12,156 nt of DNA, taken from contig MHGH01000003.1 in NCBI GenBank assembly GCA_001805465.1, positions 33,401-45,556 on the forward strand, read 5' to 3'. The translations under genes were made by a program, and so were the position numbers. Under the pieces are notes generated by a model, which saw only the letters and a list, made by a program, of their open reading frames with translations, did not search any database and was not told where the DNA came from. This document shows positions 11,555 to 12,156 of the stretch, in pieces. This DNA is from Omnitrophica WOR_2 bacterium RBG_13_41_10 (GTDB lineage Bacteria > Omnitrophota > Gorgyraeia > Gygaellales > Profunditerraquicolaceae). Within the stretch, counting starts at the first letter, position 1. Every line of letters starts with the position of its first letter.

Positions 11555-12156
11555 TTTAAAAGTTGCGGATAAAGAGGAAACCTCTTGGTTAAATGCATGA
11601 CTTCATCTTTAATCTTTTTTAATTCTTTGGGGTCATCGCTTGCCTCTATTGTCCGATGAATAAGCTGAGCTATCTGGCGCATTTGCGGCTCTTTCATTCC
11701 CCGTGTGGTTACTGCTGCGGTGCCTAAACGTATGCCGCTAGTGGTGGCAGGGCTTTTCTTATCAAAAGGGATAAGGTTTTTATTTACGGTAATATTGGTT
11801 AGCTCTAAAATATTAGAAGCGTCGGCTCCGGTGATACCTTTCTCCATCAAATCCACCAGCATAAGATGGGTATCCGTTCCTCCGGAAACAATACGAAAAT
11901 CTTTTTTTGCTAAAGCCTGGGCAAGTTCCCGTGAGTTCTTCACAATCTGCCTTTGATAAACTTTAAAGCCTGCTGTCATTGCCTCTTTAAAAGCCACTGC
12001 TTTAGCTGCGATGACATGCATTAAAGGGCCACCCTGGATACCGGGAAAGATGCGCGCATCGATTTTTTTGGCAAACTCTTTTCTACAGATGAGGAAACCG
12101 CCGCGCGGGCCGCGTAAAGTTTTATGCGTAGTGGAACTGACAAATTCCGCATACGG
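11545..12156 (-). CDS. glyA: Serine hydroxymethyltransferase, C-terminal part (cut by window edge)
   Basis: 203 codons up to the stop; the N-terminal half lies beyond the right edge. SHMT is a PLP enzyme that converts serine and tetrahydrofolate to glycine and 5,10-methylene-tetrahydrofolate. The PLP-lysine motif is at the edge (VSSTTHKTLRGPRGG, with K as Schiff-base lysine; most members read VTTTTHKT), followed by FPGIQGGPLMH. Further on come SGGTDTHLMLVDL, KSPATTSGIRLGTAAVTTRG and the C-terminal YPQLL. All are standard for bacterial GlyA. It heads the visible minus-strand operon and overlaps dCMP deaminase, linking one-carbon supply to dUMP and dTMP synthesis. Confidence 0.97.
   Translation of the reverse strand, partial: PYAEFVSSTTHKTLRGPRGGFLICRKEFAKKIDARIFPGIQGGPLMHVIAAKAVAFKEAMTAGFKVYQRQIVKNSRELAQALAKKDFRIVSGGTDTHLMLVDLMEKGITGADASNILELTNITVNKNLIPFDKKSPATTSGIRLGTAAVTTRGMKEPQMRQIAQLIHRTIEASDDPKELKKIKDEVMHLTKRFPLYPQLLKCL

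Overview
The window looks like bacterial chromosome with moderately low G+C content. It carries compact minus-strand operons of housekeeping genes, joined by overlaps or gaps of a few bases, and purine-rich Shine-Dalgarno sites precede most starts. The gene complement (AroC, GlyA, NrdR, DUF151, class II CCA enzyme) is bacterial. From recall of gene style only, an uncultivated lineage such as Candidatus Omnitrophota is plausible; the sequence does not prove it.

Left block (1-1706, minus strand): a two-gene unit of a DUF3786 protein and an exported staphylococcal-nuclease-like protein, then a 12-bp hairpin, then the 5' part of chorismate synthase (aroC), cut off by the window edge. Centre (1707-6704, plus strand): a Ski2-like RNA helicase, a class II Fic AMPylase-type protein and a small four-helix membrane protein. 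These three genes are separated by long gene-free stretches full of structured DNA. Right block (6701-12156, minus strand): glyA (partial), dCMP deaminase, nrdR, a DUF151 nuclease-family gene and a class II CCA-type nucleotidyltransferase; then, after a 107-bp gap, a dUTPase-family gene, yjbQ and a macro-Nudix fusion.

The right block is largely nucleotide and tRNA housekeeping. dCMP deaminase and dUTPase both yield dUMP, GlyA makes the one-carbon donor for thymidylate synthesis, NrdR controls ribonucleotide reductase, and the CCA-type enzyme matures or repairs tRNA 3' ends. The macro-Nudix protein combines an ADP-ribose reader/eraser fold with a nucleoside-diphosphate hydrolase fold.

The most unusual material is non-coding. 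(1) The helicase and the membrane protein are each preceded by the same architecture: a -10 box, six bases, a hairpin with a two-base TA bulge in its 3' arm, a shared linker of the form CGAAYTTATCC, a second hairpin, then exactly 25 bases to the ATG. Differences between the copies are compensated within the stems. (2) The fic gene lies between two long imperfect palindromes whose outer 19 bases are inverted copies of each other (18/19). (3) Between the left palindrome and fic are two perfect DnaA-box-like 9-mers and an exact 43-bp direct repeat built from helically phased 9-mers; the second repeat abuts a near-consensus promoter for fic. Together these suggest a mobile or horizontally acquired, autoregulated fic cassette and a small family of promoter-leader elements.
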